Positions 44,976-58,321 are shown, counted from the first letter of the stretch. The stretch: 64,000 nucleotides of DNA from Ananas comosus (GCF_001540865.1 NC_033642.1:3686767-3750766), one strand, 5' to 3'. Numbers and translations: made by a program. Notes: a model not told the origin generated them from the sequence alone.

Positions 44976-47736
44976 TGTCACGCCCCGGGACCGATACCAA
45001 TTTGGGCCGGCCCGGGCACGTTAAACAGACGTCGAACGGACAGAGTTTCCCCTGTCCGCCCAAGGCTCATCACCCGTACATTTTCAAGTAGAGAAAAGCA
45101 CTAGCGGAAACATACACAAACGGCTTACACGAGGGTAAGCAATAGCCATGAGTGAAAGAAAGGAAACTAAACATCTACACAAGTACTATGATTCTCTTTT
45201 GATCACATACATATATCCATTTCATCAAACTTGTATATTCGTAAAGTCTTTACATTTCATTACATCACTTGCATCATTTCTTTTTACATCACATTGCATC
45301 AAAATAAAGCTTTACATTCTTTTTCTTTACTTTAAACATCTTCAAGTACAAAAGATAACAATAGGGTAGCTACTACCAAAATATGAATAACCCAACTCCG
45401 GTGGCCTCTGACTATGGTGCGATACCTTTACCACGATCGCTTGCCGGCTCGCTCGGTCCCGGCTTTGTGGAAATGGTAGGATGAGAACTACAACAAAGTT
45501 TTCAGTGGGTTCGACCCCAACCTCACCGACTTTCCCACTAGGTCTAACTCAGGCATAATAGAAAGAATAAGCAGATAAGTAACCAACTATACAAATGCAG
45601 CTAATATGCCTGAACAATGCGATCGATAAAGATGCTCAATATAAACTCATGAAGAATGCATGGTCTTTGTTCTTTGTTATTTCGTTCAATCTCAAGGCTA
45701 ACCCGGGGGTATCGCCTCATTAACTCACAACTCAAATCCATGATCGCGGGCCCTCAGCTTCCTCCCGCTAGGACCGTCCTCTGAGTAACTCAACCCAGTG
45801 ATGACAAACTTCGGAGCGCATCACCCAAGGGGAGCTACCACCCTCGAGTAAGGACTTATAGTGAGTATGATCAATCCTTAACTCTAAGGATATTCAGTTC
45901 AATCTGTTCTTCAACTCTAAGAAATTATGCACAAATGACCCTTAGCTCTAAGGTTGAATGTCATTGTGTCAATCTCATGTTCTTTGCATTCTTTATCTTT
46001 AACCATGTCACTATACTAACTCTAGTGTTCTTTACATTCTTTACTATCATTCATGTTATACATTAACTCTAATGTTCTTTAATGCCACACTTTGATACTA
46101 ACTCTAGCCATTATTTTTTATGTCACACTTTTGATGCTATCTCTAGCATTTATCGTTCTTTACGACTCACTTATTCACTTGATGCATCACTTTTCTTTTT
46201 GATGTCATACACTAACTCTAGTGTTTTTATACAACTTTAGGCTATCTTTAGCTTTCATTCTCAACATTTCATTGTCCTCATGTCATATGTCACTTGTTCT
46301 TTAACTTTACCAAGTTCTCTTCATCATTCATGCACATATAGGGTTATTACATTCTTATTGGTTCTCAACCATCTAATGATGCACTTGAACTCACAAAATG
46401 CAAACATTCACATACTCATAATCTCATTACCCTACTATGCATGCAACAATATACTCATCGATACTCAAAAAGTGACACATTAGACATAAAGGAAATTCCA
46501 ACAAGTTTGGATAGCACCACCCACCTCATAGGCGTATTAGGATGTTACGGTGATTTTCTTAGAATTTTTAGCCTCTTAGTTTGCTACCTGCGGCAAAACG
46601 AAGCCCTATTTGGCCATTTTGCTCATATCTTTACATAGGCTTTTCGTAACGTCAATTCGAGCGCACCAACACGTCGGAAATACCCCCAATTAGGTTTTTA
46701 GAGGGTCAATTTTACTTTGAAATCCTCCCGAGCAAAAGCCCCAATTTGGGTGCCCTATCTCCAACACATACACAAAACCTAGGGTTTGATCTCATTAGGA
46801 AGCAAAAAAAGCTTCAATCTACTCTAGAGACTCCATAAAAACAATCCTTAGCTCAATTCAAATCCTAGTTTGGATTCTACCATAGGGTGAAGTTCACCTC
46901 TAAGCTTCATCACATATACCCAAATCATGGTTTTGATCTCAACAAGAAGCAAAAGATAGCTCCAAATACTCAAAAGGTTCTATTAAAACAATTTCTAGGT
47001 CATTTGGTTCTCATTCTAGGGTTTTATCATGAATAGGGTTCAAGCTTACCTCAAAGCTCTCCTTTCTTTGTGCTAGAGGTGAAGGAGAGGGAGTTGCTTC
47101 ACTCCTTCTTTTTCTTTTCCACCTTCCTTCTCTTTTTCTTCTTCTTCTTTTCCTTTCTTTTCCTTTCTTTCTTTTTCTCCTTCTCGTCTTCTAGAGAGAG
47201 AAAGAGAGGAGAGAGTGTGTGAGAGATAGGGCCCTCATAACCCCTCAACATAACCCATGGGTTGCAAAAATACAGATAGGCCCTTCAACTTTCACTCTAT
47301 TCACACTGCCCAGACTGGGCATTTTCGGGCTGGGGGGACCGGTCTCTCCTTCAGGAACTGGTTCCCGTAGCTCCTCCCCGCAGTCAGCAGGGCTCCCGCG
47401 CGCAATGCGACCGGTCTCTCTTTGGGGGATCGGTCTCTCGGGGACCGGTCTCTCCAGCAGGGACCAGTTCCAAGAGCTTGATCTCTGGGACTTAGCCGAT
47501 TTCCCCCTTTTCTCATCTTTCACACGTACGAGAACCGATCTCTCCTTCAGGGACCAGTACCCGAGAGCACAAAACCTGCAGAATGCAGATTTTTGATTCT
47601 TTAGCTCTCGGAAACCTTCCACAATGCACTTTTGATTCTTTTAACACCTTTGGACTTTCCGAAGTGTACCATCCTCGCACTTTGGTCAATTTGACCAAGT
47701 TCATTATTTATTTTTCAAATTCTCGGTATATTACAA
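44976..47736 (-). mobile_element. Solo LTR (family-C-like), 2761 bp, with 5-bp TSD
   Basis: The top strand starts TGTCACGCCCCGGGACCG and ends CTCGGTATATTACA, with ATTTA on both sides. It carries GGGGACCGGTCTCTCC motifs (47330-47560) and a pyrimidine-rich run (47100-47180), which is purine-rich on the sense strand. The empty site is visible at 8500. No coding sequence. Confidence 0.95.
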
Positions 47737-47741
47737 TTTAA
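47737..47741. other. Target-site duplication ATTTA, right copy
   Basis: Pairs with 44971-44975. Confidence 0.92.
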
Positions 47742-49220
47742 TATGCTAATCAATGAACTCGAGCTAAATATGATATATAAAAATCAAAATTATACATGTC
47801 TACTATGCATATGCTTAGGAGGCAAAACCGATGATAAACATACCTTCGTGCAACTCCACAGCAGTAAGAGGGTTCGAATGGCTTGAAGCCTCAGCCGAAA
47901 TCACCCACAATCAGCAACTGAGATACAAGAAGGATCTAAAACCAAAATCCATCAAAATCCATCAAAATCCACCTAATTTCAGCACCTAAGCTTAAATTGG
48001 CTCAAATACAATACTAACTTTACCTTTCCAAACCCAAATCAGGTGTAGCAAAGTCCCAAAACCAATAAACCAAGATGGAATATCACCCTCTGGTCCAAAC
48101 TCAATATCCTCCAAAGATCTGAACACAAAAGCATCAAAGTTGCATCAACAACCCCAAATTTCAGCACTTAAGCTTAAACCAACAACTCTAATGTCAAAAC
48201 TCACCTATCAATCCCCAAATTCTCAATTCAGATGATGAACACCATCCAAATCAGTAGGAAAATGGTGGCACAACTTCCACTGGCCGAAATTCCAGCTTTC
48301 TCCACGAATTGGTCCATAACAACCAAAGAAACTCAAATTCAAGACCAAAACATCAACAGCAAAGAAAAACCCAAAATCGACCAAGCTAACCTCAACCAAA
48401 ATCTGTAAAATTGAGCTTCACGGATTTCTCTTGAAGTCTAGAATCCAACAAATCAAGTTTTGTGGAAAAAGGAGCTTCCTACGTCGCACACGAGCCGAAA
48501 CGCTGACGGTCGCTGCTGGAAAACTGCTAGAACATCACTCCTCAATGTAGAGAGTGAGCAATTTGGGGAAATCGGAGTAATTTGAGGTGTTAGATGCAAT
48601 TCTAAGTCTTCACTGTGAAGAGAGGGAGAAAAGAGGTCACATGGGTCGAGTTTTCCCTATTTATAATGTGCTGGAAGGGTGCAAAAAGCCTCAGGAATAA
48701 ATGCTGCTAAACTGCACTATTGCAGAAAAACTCAAGATCTGGGCGCCCTAAACCCATTTATGAGCACCCAGAACTTCCAGCCTGCACAAAACAGTGCCTC
48801 GGTTCCTCCGTCCGACGGTCTGCTACACCGCTATTTGGTTCCGGCATATCTCACCTACCACACCCCACGTGTCAATACAATCGATATTTTCAAAGTAAAC
48901 TTCCGGACCCACATCTGGGCGCCCGGAACATAAGATCTGAATTGGCTTCCAGTTCTGTTCAAATCAGCACTCAAGTTATGGGCGCCCTAAACCCAAGTTC
49001 TGGGCACCCTAAACTGGAGCACTCAAGATCTGGGCGCCCTAAACCCATTTCTGGGCACCTTAAACTGGCAAAACTTCAGTTTTGCTTATTTGAATGCGCC
49101 GAGTCCATTTTTACATCCATTTCGTGCAGAAACGACTCCGACTCAGTCCGACACTCTCCAGATATGTCGACCAGTCACTAGTACTGTAGCAAATCCTATC
49201 CAAACCTCTGGAACACTACA

Positions 49221-49639
49221 CTTTACTGACTATTGATTTTTCTTTGAGCCAACTTTTGCAGGTTTTTTTCAACTTCTACAACTCTAAATTTCATTGTATC
49301 TATAGTTGCTCCTACTATTGTTGTTTCAACTGTTTCTACTTTTATTTGTTTGTTATTTAAAATTTTTTAATTTTTCTTATGTATTTACTATTTTGTCTTT
49401 CTTTAACTTCTTTTACAAAATCTCAAATATTTTTTCAAATTATCTATACATCAAAAATTTTTTTCTTATAGTTTTATTTTTTTTTTCTCTTTATTTTTTG
49501 TTTATGTTTGAAGTATGATAGTAACGAAAATAGTCGAATATTATAATTTAAAGAAAAGGAAGAAAAAATTTTAATATAAAAACTAAAGTTAAATATCGAA
49601 TATTATCTATCCGCCGCAACACGCGGGTCACTACACTAG
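49221..49639 (+). mobile_element. Helitron-like 3' end region
   Basis: Ends CCGCAACACGCGGGTCACTACACTAG at 49614-49639, followed by T. The short hairpin (CCGC-AACAC-GCGG) about ten bases before a terminal CTAG is the usual plant Helitron 3' signature. No 5' TC end or Rep/helicase was found, so the start is set arbitrarily at the LTR edge. Confidence 0.6.
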
Positions 49640-50121
49640 TATATAATAAATATATATTTTAAATCTAAATTTCAATTTTAAGTCATAATATTTATTTTCA
49701 AATTTTAAACTTCAAATTTTAAAATTTTTAAATCTCTAAACTCTATGAAATTAATTAATTAATTTTATTCATAATTAATTAAATATATTATATTTAATTA
49801 ATTTTATTAATAATATGCGTAATAAATTGCATAATAAAATCTAACCTGATAGATGCAATTTAAATCACGTAAAATATCACTGTGTAAAAAAATACAAAAT
49901 TTAAATTTCAGGACTAAAATTTTAAAAATATAGTGTATATGTGTATATATAAAATTAATTTTATTAAACAAGTTATTCTACAATCTTATTTTTCTTCTAT
50001 TTATTAATTTTTTTAAAATTATTTTGATAAATTTATCTCAAATTCTTTTCATATAAATTTTTATAAAATAAATTGTTGTATAAATTTACTTTGCGAATAT
50101 ACCAATTTTAATGACTTTTAT
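49640..50121. other. AT-rich non-coding interval
   Basis: About 480 bases of AT-rich sequence with short palindromes (TTAATTAATTAA type). No gene, RNA or element end recognised. Confidence 0.6.
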
Positions 50122-51399
50122 TGTGAGATCCCTAGTGGTCAGCAGTTAAGGCTTGTCGACAGCTCTGGAGAGTGTCGGGGCAAGTCTGAGTCTCGTTGGC
50201 GTGAAATAGACGCAAAACGGACTCTATGTGTCGTAAGAGCAGCATTTGGCAAGAGAATCTGCAAATAGCAGGTTTCTTTGCTTGCTGTACCGGTACAGCA
50301 AGCATGGTGTTCCGGTACACTGCACTGGCTGCGCGTAGACTGCTGTCGGGTTGGCTTCTAGTACCGCCGTGTACCGGTACACGGGGCCGTGTACCGGTAC
50401 ACCAGGGTAGGTGAGATAGCATTTTGGTAATTTTGAGCCTCGTACGTATCACCCATCCCATCCTTCTCTATTTATGTCGTGTAGAGCTGAGAGAGAGAGA
50501 GTTTACTGGTTTCTTCTCCATCTCTCTCTCTAGCATCGGTTGAGCAAGGAGGAGCTCGAGTGGAGTTGCCGTGGAGCTCGAATCGTCGTGGACGTCGCGC
50601 CGCGGAGCCGTTTGAGCGTACGGTTGCCGTCGTAGCATCGCGTGAAGGCCGGGCGAGGGTGTGTTTCCGTCGTTCTCGACGTCGCGCCGGAGTTCGAATA
50701 ACTTTTGAGGTGAGGTGTTCATCAAGTTCCTCCAACCATTGCAAGTCCTTACTACTTCAAGCTCAAGGATGCTGTTTTATAGAATTCCAGCGTCGACTGT
50801 CGGTATTTCAGCTCATATGCGACGTAGGAGTGTCGGATTGCGACGAAACTTGATTCGTTGGATTCAGGATTTCGAGAGAAATCTACGAAGCCCAAGTTTA
50901 CTAAATTTAGTGAAGGTTAGCTTGGTCGAAACCCTGTTTCTCGCTGCTGTTGTTTTAAGCAGAATTCGTTGGATTCAGACTGTTCCGGACTGTTGGGTGC
51001 TGTCGGGGTTGACGGTAGACCCATATCGCTGTTTTGGCGTCGGATTGTGCCGAGGGCACATGACTTATTGGTTGTTAGACCAGTTAGAGTCGGTTGCTTG
51101 ACTTTGGCTTGTAAGAGCCGGATTGAGCTCGAAAGAGATACACTGCATACTCGGTTGGGTAGCTCCCACAAGTGCCACTCCGGAGACGGGGCGCTATGCT
51201 TTCGCGTTGGTGTCGTTCATTGCCGGTTGGAGCAGAATTCGTTTTATTCTACCTATTTAGTTTCTTTACAGCTCTATACTACTGTTTGTAGTATTGTATG
51301 TTTTACAGGTTCAGCTATCGCTTCGTATACAGAAAAAATTTCTTTGTATACGGCGGATTTGTCGGCGTGCCCGGGGAACGTATAATTCGGGGCGTGACA
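50122..51399 (+). mobile_element. 5' LTR of family-B element 1
   Basis: Starts TGTGAGATCCC and ends GGGGCGTGACA, 1278 bp. A primer-binding site follows nine bases later. TGTACCGGTACA-type motifs are at 50285-50402. It lacks about 0.5 kb that the LTR at 56830-58023 holds at 57360-57880. Open frames here are chance. Confidence 0.9.
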
Positions 51400-51407
51400 G
51401 ATTAAGT

Positions 51408-51419
51408 TGGTATCAGAGC
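51408..51419 (+). promoter_or_regulatory. Primer-binding site, initiator tRNA-Met
   Basis: TGGTATCAGAGC is the exact complement of the 3' end of plant initiator tRNA-Met. Confidence 0.93.
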
Positions 51420-54400
51420 TTTGCATTAGGTCGTTCGGATCTAGGAAATCTAAGTTTGCCAAACCTTAGGAAGGCAAGACGCGAGAGGCGTAATTTACCG
51501 CGAAAGTCAATGATTAATTGTTCTAACTCCTCCTAGAGTGGGGTGAGTGATTGAAGGAGTGCCTGTTTTGGCCTAAGAAATTATGTTGGCTGCAGATGAC
51601 ATAATTTTGAAGGAAAACAGGGGCCGCCTTCTAAACTTTCGTTGATTGGGTCGAGAGTGTTTGTGTTTTATCTAACCCTGATCTGTTCCTTTCAGCTATG
51701 TATCGTCGCCGAGGTCGACCGTCATTACAGGAGCGTGCCTAGTTGACGCAGAATCGTGTGGGACCTTCCGAGATGCCGGAGCAGGTGAAGGCGAGTGTAC
51801 CTCCTATTGTGGAGTCGAGTGCGCGACCTGAGGCTAGCGCACCCCCTGATCTGAGCACACAGTTAGTCGCCCTGACAGAGGCGATGAGGCGGCAGGGGGA
51901 ATTGTTGGAGAGGTTGTGTGAGAGGGTAGCTCCGTCACCGAGTACAGTACCGAGAGCACCTGAGCAGGCCGTTCCACCTCTGACTACTCCAGTGACAGCA
52001 CCAGCCGCACCTATACCCCCGCCAGTGGAGCTTCCTGCAGCACCAGTTGTGCCTGCTAGGGGGCCAGTACAGTTGACACAGGCCGAGCAGGAGCAGTTGA
52101 CAGAGAGGTTGGCTCATTTTCGCCGTTTTGATCCACCGACCTTCGATGGTAGTTGCACTGAGGCCTGGATCGTTGAGGGATAGGTCAGTGCAATGGAGAA
52201 GTTATTTGAGGACCTGTTCATTCTTGAGTAGGAGCAGGTATCTTTGGGAGTCCATTGCTTGGCAGGTGATGCACACGCCTGGGGGAGGAGAGTGAAAAGA
52301 GATCAGGGACTAGTAGCGTTACAGCTGAGATTGGATGAGTTCTGTGGGATGCTGTTTGAGATGTATTTTCCCAACAGTGTGAAATAGAAGCTCGAGGAGG
52401 ATTTGAAGAGGATTCAGCAGGAGGATCGGGCAGTGCAGGAGTACATTCGGGAGTTTACTCGACTCCTGAACTGTGTGCCGTTTGTGGCCAGGGACGAGGC
52501 ACACAGGGTTTATCTGTTTGAGTAGGGGCTGAGACCCAATATCTTCAGGTTGGTGCGGGCGCAGAGGTTGAGGACCCAGGATGCGTCCATAGAGCAGGCC
52601 TTATGGGTGGAGAGAAGTAAGGTGTCGCTGCAGGAGAGGACTCAGGCAGTGGGGCAGAGTCAGGACAGAAAGCGCCCCTTTTCCGATGACGGAGGACAGT
52701 CGAGTAACAGACGTCCGCGACGTCCGCCAAGGCCTCCACGATCACGTTCTTAGGGTCGTGGGTCTTCGGGGCGTCAGCGTTCCAAGGGATCCCGTCAGCA
52801 GGGACAGACTCAGAGGACACCGCAGTGTGTGATCTGCGAGGGACCACACTGGCCCCGGCAGTGTGAGCAGAGAGAGGGCAGGTGTTACAGTTGTGGTCAG
52901 CCCGGGCATATGAGGTCAGCATGCCGACATGCAGCATCTCCAGCACCCTCCACTGCATCAGCTTAGCCAGCACCCCAGCAATCTTTTGGAGCAGCGCCAA
53001 GTTACCGCCCGGAGGACAGATCATCTGCACCGCATTAGGGTGAGCGGCGACAGCTCAGGTGGAGGACTCTTCAGCAGCCAACCGAGTGGTGGCAGGTATC
53101 ATTCTGATTTCTGGCATTAGAGCTCGTACACTTTTTGATACCGGTGCATCGCATTTCTTTGTTAGCCGAGCTTTTGCATTGTTACATGGTCTAGAGTTAG
53201 GGGTGTTGTCTCAGGCACGAGAGGTGCAGATTCCGTACGATATTCTACAGGTTGCAGAGTGTTGCTGGTCGTGTCCGGTGCAGCTAGATTCGTGGATCAT
53301 GCTTGTAGACCTGTTGGTGTTAGGCTAGCTGCAGGACTTCGACATTGTGCTCGGTATGGATTGGCTGGCGTGGTACTTTGCTACGATAGACTGTGGAGCG
53401 AGCACGGTGACGTTCCGCAAGCCAGGCCAGGAGAAGTTTACTTTTAGATGCTGCCGGAGTATGTTGTTTGCCACCTGGATATCTTCAGCGAGGGCTCGAC
53501 AGATGCTGAGTAATGGATGTATCGCATTTCTAGCGACAGTTGTAGAGGTACATACGGTGGTACCGGGACTCGAGGATATTCCTATAGTCCGAGAGTTTCC
53601 GGATGTGTTTCCCTCGGAGTTGATGATGATGCCGCCGGAGAGGGAGATTGAGTTTGTGATTGATGTAGTTCCTAGAACTGCACCAATCTCAAAGGTACCT
53701 AATCGGATAGCACAGGCTGAGCTGAGAGAGCTAAAGGCGCAACTTCAGGATCTGATGGATAAGGGGTATGTGAGACCCAGTGTATCGCCTTAGGGAGCAC
53801 CGGTGTTGTTTGTAAAGAAGAATGATAGTTCACTTAGGTTGTGTGTGGATTACTGGGTGCTAAATAAAGTGACCATCAAGAACAAGTATCCTTTGCCGCG
53901 CATTGATGATCTGTTTGATCAGCTGCAAGGATCTTATGTCTTTTCGAAGATTGATCTCCAGTCAGGTTACCACCGGCTGAGGATGAGGGCCGAGAATGTT
54001 CCCAAGACGGCTTTTCGGACTCGGTACGGCCATTACGAGTTTACGGTGATGCCTTTTGGATTGACGAATGCCCCTGCCGCATTCATGGATTTGATGAACA
54101 GAGTGTTCAAGCCGTTCTTAGATAGATTTGTAGTAGTCTTCATCGATGACATTCTGATATACTTCCGGAGCGATGCCGAGCATGAGGAGCACTTGAGGAC
54201 TGTGCTACAGCTGCTGAGAGAGAAGAAGTTGTATGCCAAGTTAAAGAAGTGCGAGTTCTGGTTACGAGAGGCTGCTTTCTGGGGCCATGTGATATTAGCA
54301 GAGGGAGTAGCAGTTGACCCGAAGAAGATTGATGCTATTCGGGGTTGGCCCAGACCGACGACTGTGACTGAGGTGCGGAGCTTCCTGGGACTGGCAGGAT

Positions 54401-54993
54401 ATTACCGTAGGTTTATGGAAGGCTTTGCGAAGCTTTCCACACCCCTCACTCGATTGACGCAAAATGGGATTAGATTCATCTGGAGTGAGGATTGTCAAAG
54501 GAGCTTTGACGAGTTGAGACAGAGGTTGACGTCAGCTCCTATCCTTGCCCTTCCAATGATGGGGGAAGGATTTGTGATCTACAGTGATGCATCGCATAGT
54601 GGACTGGGTTGTATGCTGATGCAGTATGGTAGGGTAATTGCTTGTGCTTCACGACAGTTAAAGGATTATGAGAAGAATTACCCTACGCATGACTTGGAGC
54701 TTGCCGCAGTGGTTTTTGTTTTGAAGTTGTGGTGGCATTACTTGTACGGCGAGCACTGCGAGATTTTCATTGATCATAAAAGTTTGAAGTATCTGTTCAC
54801 CCAAAAGGAGTTGAACCTGAGGCTTACTTGCAGCGGTTTGGACTCAAGGTAGTTTCCTCTGGGTCTACTGCGAGACTGATGTCTATAGTCTTGCAGCCCA
54901 CTCTGTTGGACAGGATTAGGGAGAAACAGAGTGGAGACTCGCATTTGTTGAGGATTCGAGAGCAGTTAGAGAGGGGACAGGCAGAGGCTTTTT

Positions 54994-54994
54994 N
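54994..54994. other. Single-N assembly join
   Basis: Left side is integrase connection sequence; right side jumps back into RNase H. Confidence 0.95.
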
Positions 54995-55082
54995 TCACGG
55001 CAGTTAAAGGATTATGAGAAGAATTATCCTACGCATAACTTGGAGCTTGCAGCGGTAGTCTTTGCGTTAAAGTTGTGGTGGC

Positions 55083-55338
55083 ATTACTTATACGGCAAGC
55101 ACTGCGAGATTTTCACGGATCACAAAAGTCTCAAGTATCTGTTCACATAGAGGGAGCTGAACCTGAGGCAGCGCCGGTGGTTGGAGTTACTGAAGGACTA
55201 TGATATTAGTATTACTTGTACGGCGAGCACTGCGAGATTTTCACGGATCACAAAAGTCTCAAGTATCTGTTCACATAGAGGGAGCTGAACTTGAGGCAGC
55301 GCCGGTGGTTGGAGTTACTGAAGGACTATGATATTAGT
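55083..55338 (+). repeat. 128-base tandem duplication in RNase H
   Basis: ATTACTTATACGGC at 55083 and ATTACTTGTACGGC at 55211 begin two near-identical units running through [11 protein letters not shown] to the [11 protein letters not shown] region. Both carry the same TAG after FT. Confidence 0.9.
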
Positions 55339-56829
55339 ATTCAGTATCATCCGGGCAAGGCGAATGTAGTAGCAGATGCATTGAGTAGGAAGGCAGTGCA
55401 GAGCCTGAGTTTGATCATCACTGAGCAGAGGCCGTTACTCGAGGAGCTCGGCGGCTGAGACTCGAGATAGTGTCCCCTGGATCTACTGTGAGACTGATGT
55501 CTTTGGTTTTGCAGCCCACTCTGTTGGATAGGATCCGAGAGAAACAGAGTGGAGATCCGTACTTGTCGAGGATTCGAGAGCGGTTGGATCGGGGACAGGC
55601 TGAGGGTTTTTCTGTGTACAGTTCGGAAGTACTACGGTACATGGACCGATTGTGTGTGCCTGTGGATTCAAAGATCCAAGAGGATATTTTGAGAGAGGCT
55701 CATTGTTCTACTTATACGGTTCACCCTGGTGGAACCAAGATGTATAAGGACTTGAAGGCACAGTTTTGGTGGAACGGAATAAGAGGGACATTGGCAGATT
55801 TGTGGCTCAGTGTCTAACTTGTCAATAGATAAAGGCTGAGCATCAGGTATTTGCTGGCAAGCTTCAGAGTCTGCTAGTGCCCGAGTGGAAGTGGGAGCAG
55901 ATCACGATGGACTTCGACGTGGGATTGCCGAGAGCAAAAGGTGGCTATGATGCGATTTGGGTGATAATGGACAGACTGACTAAGTCTGTCACTTCCTACC
56001 GGTTCAGACCATCTGGTCCAGAGAGAGACTCGCGCAGCTATATTTGGATAAGATTGTTAGACTGCATGGCGTGCCGATTTCGATCGTATCTGATAGGGAT
56101 CCGAAATTTGTATCACACTTCTGGAGGAGTTTGCAGACAGCCTTGGGTACACAGTTGCAGTTCAGCACGGCGTTTCACCCACAGACAAATGGTCAGTCAG
56201 AGCGGACCATTCAAACTCTAGAGGACATGCTGAGAGCTTGTGTCCTGGACTTTGGAGGAGGATGGTATCGACATTTGAGATTGGTTGAGTTTGCGTACAA
56301 CAAATAGCTATCAAGCGAGCATCCGGATGGCTTCGTTTGAGGCGTTGTATGGACGCAGATGTTGATGCCCTTTGTGTTGGAATGATGTGGGTGAGAGGAA
56401 GACACTTGGGCCTGAGATTTTGCTTGAGGTTGAGGAAAAGGTGAGAGTTGTTCGACGACACCTTTTGACAGCCCAGAGCCGCCAGAGGAGCTACGCCGAT
56501 ACCCGGAGACAAGACTTGGAGTTTCAGGTTGGAGATCATGTATTTCTTAAAGTCTCGCCGTCTAGAAGGATTCGCCGATTTGGAGTACGTGGAAAGCTAA
56601 GTCCACGTTTCGTTGGCCTTTTCGAGGTATTAGAGCGAGTGGGACCAGTTGCTTACAGAATCGCTCTACCCCCGCGACTAGCTGGCATTCACGATGTCTT
56701 CCACGTCTCAGCATTAAGGAGATATGTTTTCGATCCTTCTCAAGTGATTGACTTCACTCCACTTGAGATTGGCGAGGATCTGAGATACGAGGAGCGACCA
56801 TTGCGGATTCTTGCTCGGGAGACGAAAGA

Positions 56830-58023
56830 AGTTGTTATTGTTTAGCTCAAATTCAGGAGTAGATATATTTTAGACATATTAACTGAATTGGGAGCATGCT
56901 ATTAGCTGTTATTAATCATACATGTTGGACTTGGATAAAATATAGGAGAAAATCAGTGTTCGGAATCTGTCATATGTTAAACTACCTGATTTAGCCTTAG
57001 GGGCCGTTGTACTTTTATACAGTTGCAGTGTTCTCGTGGTGAGTACCCCAGGTAGTCTAATTTACTGTTACACTCGTGCTGGGATGTCGAGTCTATTTTT
57101 ACAGTAGTGTTTAGACTGTTCCGGACTAGTGGGTGCCGTCGCAGTTGACGGTAGACCCGGATTTCGGCATTTTGAGATCCGATTGTGCCGATGGCACGTG
57201 ACTAGTGGTTAGTAGCCAATTGGACTTATTTTCTTGACTTTAGCCTGTGAGAGCCTGATTGAGCTCGACAGAGATACGCTTGCATACTCGGTTGGGTCGC
57301 GCCCACGAGTTGCCGCTCCGGTGTTTGGCTTTGTGCTTTCGCGTTGATGTCACTGACTAGTTTTGCTATTCACAGACTATTTTGCGTGGAGGTAGCGTGG
57401 CTTAGACAGGCGGGACGGGTGAGTTCACAGTCCCCGGGACGGGTGTGTTCACAGTCTCTATTGAGATTGGGTCAGATTTGACAGTTACTACAGTTTGATA
57501 GTATAGTGGCAGGTAGCTGTAAATTTCTCTCCAGCTTTAACTACTAGTTTGTTTCTGACTGTAGTCTTAGTGGGTGGGCCGATGATGTTGAGGGCGGTAC
57601 CCACTGAGGACTACTTGTTTTTACAGTAGTTCTCACGCCCAGTTGTTACCACTGTTTTGCAGAGCCACAGGTTCCGGCTGCTGCGCCTTCCGCAGATCAG
57701 GATCGAGGCAAGGGTGTCGCGAGTTAGAGCCCTACCCGACATGCTGAGCTAGAGGTGCCCCTACTGCAGGTAGATGTTTTGTTTCGAGTTTATGTACATA
57801 GTAGACTTAACTCGCTAGTGCGAGTAGCTCTGTATTTTGGATTTGGACTATGTATATGAAACTCAGTTTGTTTAGCTTCTGTTTTCTCTAGCAGCTCTCT
57901 ACTACTGTTCGTAGTAGTGTTTGATTTACAGGTACAGCTATTCGCTTCGTATACAGGGAAAATTTCTTTGTATACGGCGGATTTGTCGACGTGCCCGGGG
58001 AACGAGACATCCGGGGTGTGACA
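56830..58023 (+). mobile_element. Truncated family-B LTR shared by two tandem elements
   Basis: Begins part-way into the LTR (AAGTTGTTATTGTTTAGC equals 63631 onward, about 555 bases into the 3' LTR) and ends GGGTGTGACA at 58023. It serves as the 5' LTR of element 2. At the left joint the internal GAAAGAA and the LTR AAGTTG share AA. Confidence 0.9.
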
Positions 58024-58031
58024 GATTAAGT

Positions 58032-58043
58032 TGGTATCAGAGC
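58032..58043 (+). promoter_or_regulatory. Primer-binding site, initiator tRNA-Met
   Basis: TGGTATCAGAGC, nine bases past the LTR end. Confidence 0.93.
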
Positions 58044-58321
58044 TTTGCTGTAGGTCGTTGGGACCCAGGAAACCTAAGTTTGGCAAACCTTAGGAGGGCA
58101 AGACGTGAGAGGCGTAATTTATTCCGAAAGTCAATGATTAATTGTTCTAACTCCTCCTTGAGTGGGATGAGTGATTGAAGGAGTGTCTGTTTTGGCCTGA
58201 GAAATTATGTTGGCTGCAGATAACATAATTTTGGAGGAAAACAGGGACCGCCTTCCAGACTTTCGTTGATTGAGTCGAGAGTGTTTATATTTCATCTGAC
58301 CCCCATCTGGTCCTTTCAGCT

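Larger units (their letters stand above)
44223..49220 (-). mobile_element. Family-B LTR with nested solo LTR
   Basis: The LTR runs 44223-44970 and 47737-49220, with a solo LTR in between. On the minus strand its 5' edge is TGTAGTGTTCCAGAGG at 49220. It matches 7750-9539 plus the backwards-read 11126-11843. Repeated GGGCGCCCTAAACC units occur at 48740-49060. No coding sequence. Confidence 0.88.
51698..56829 (+). pseudogene. Family-B element 1 gag-pol, degenerate
   Basis: Starts at the ATG 51698-51700 (MYRRRGRPSL, as in element 2). The Gag capsid-like domain runs to about 52640 (FDGSCTEAWIVEG, RVHCLAGDAHAW-type block), then CCHC knuckles (about 52825-52930). The protease is [10 protein letters not shown] (53125-53155), the RT has [13 protein letters not shown] and FIDDILIYF (53800-54200), and RNase H follows. 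Past 54830 it is scrambled: an RNase H-to-integrase deletion, a single N at 54994, a restart inside RNase H, and a 128-base tandem duplication. The integrase zinc region, core ([16 protein letters not shown]) and C-terminus ([13 protein letters not shown]) follow to 56829. Stops include TAG at 51740, 52181, 52385, 52523, 53326 and 53791. The coding end, polypurine tract and first third of the LTR are deleted. Confidence 0.93.

Noticed and set aside
50715..51385. Overlapping 128- and 138-codon frames
   Set aside because: Both lie within the LTR just before the primer-binding site and show no known domain.
51743..52183. Independent proline/alanine-rich protein
   Set aside because: It is the N-terminal part of family-B Gag isolated by flanking TAG codons; element 2 shows the same segment within gag.
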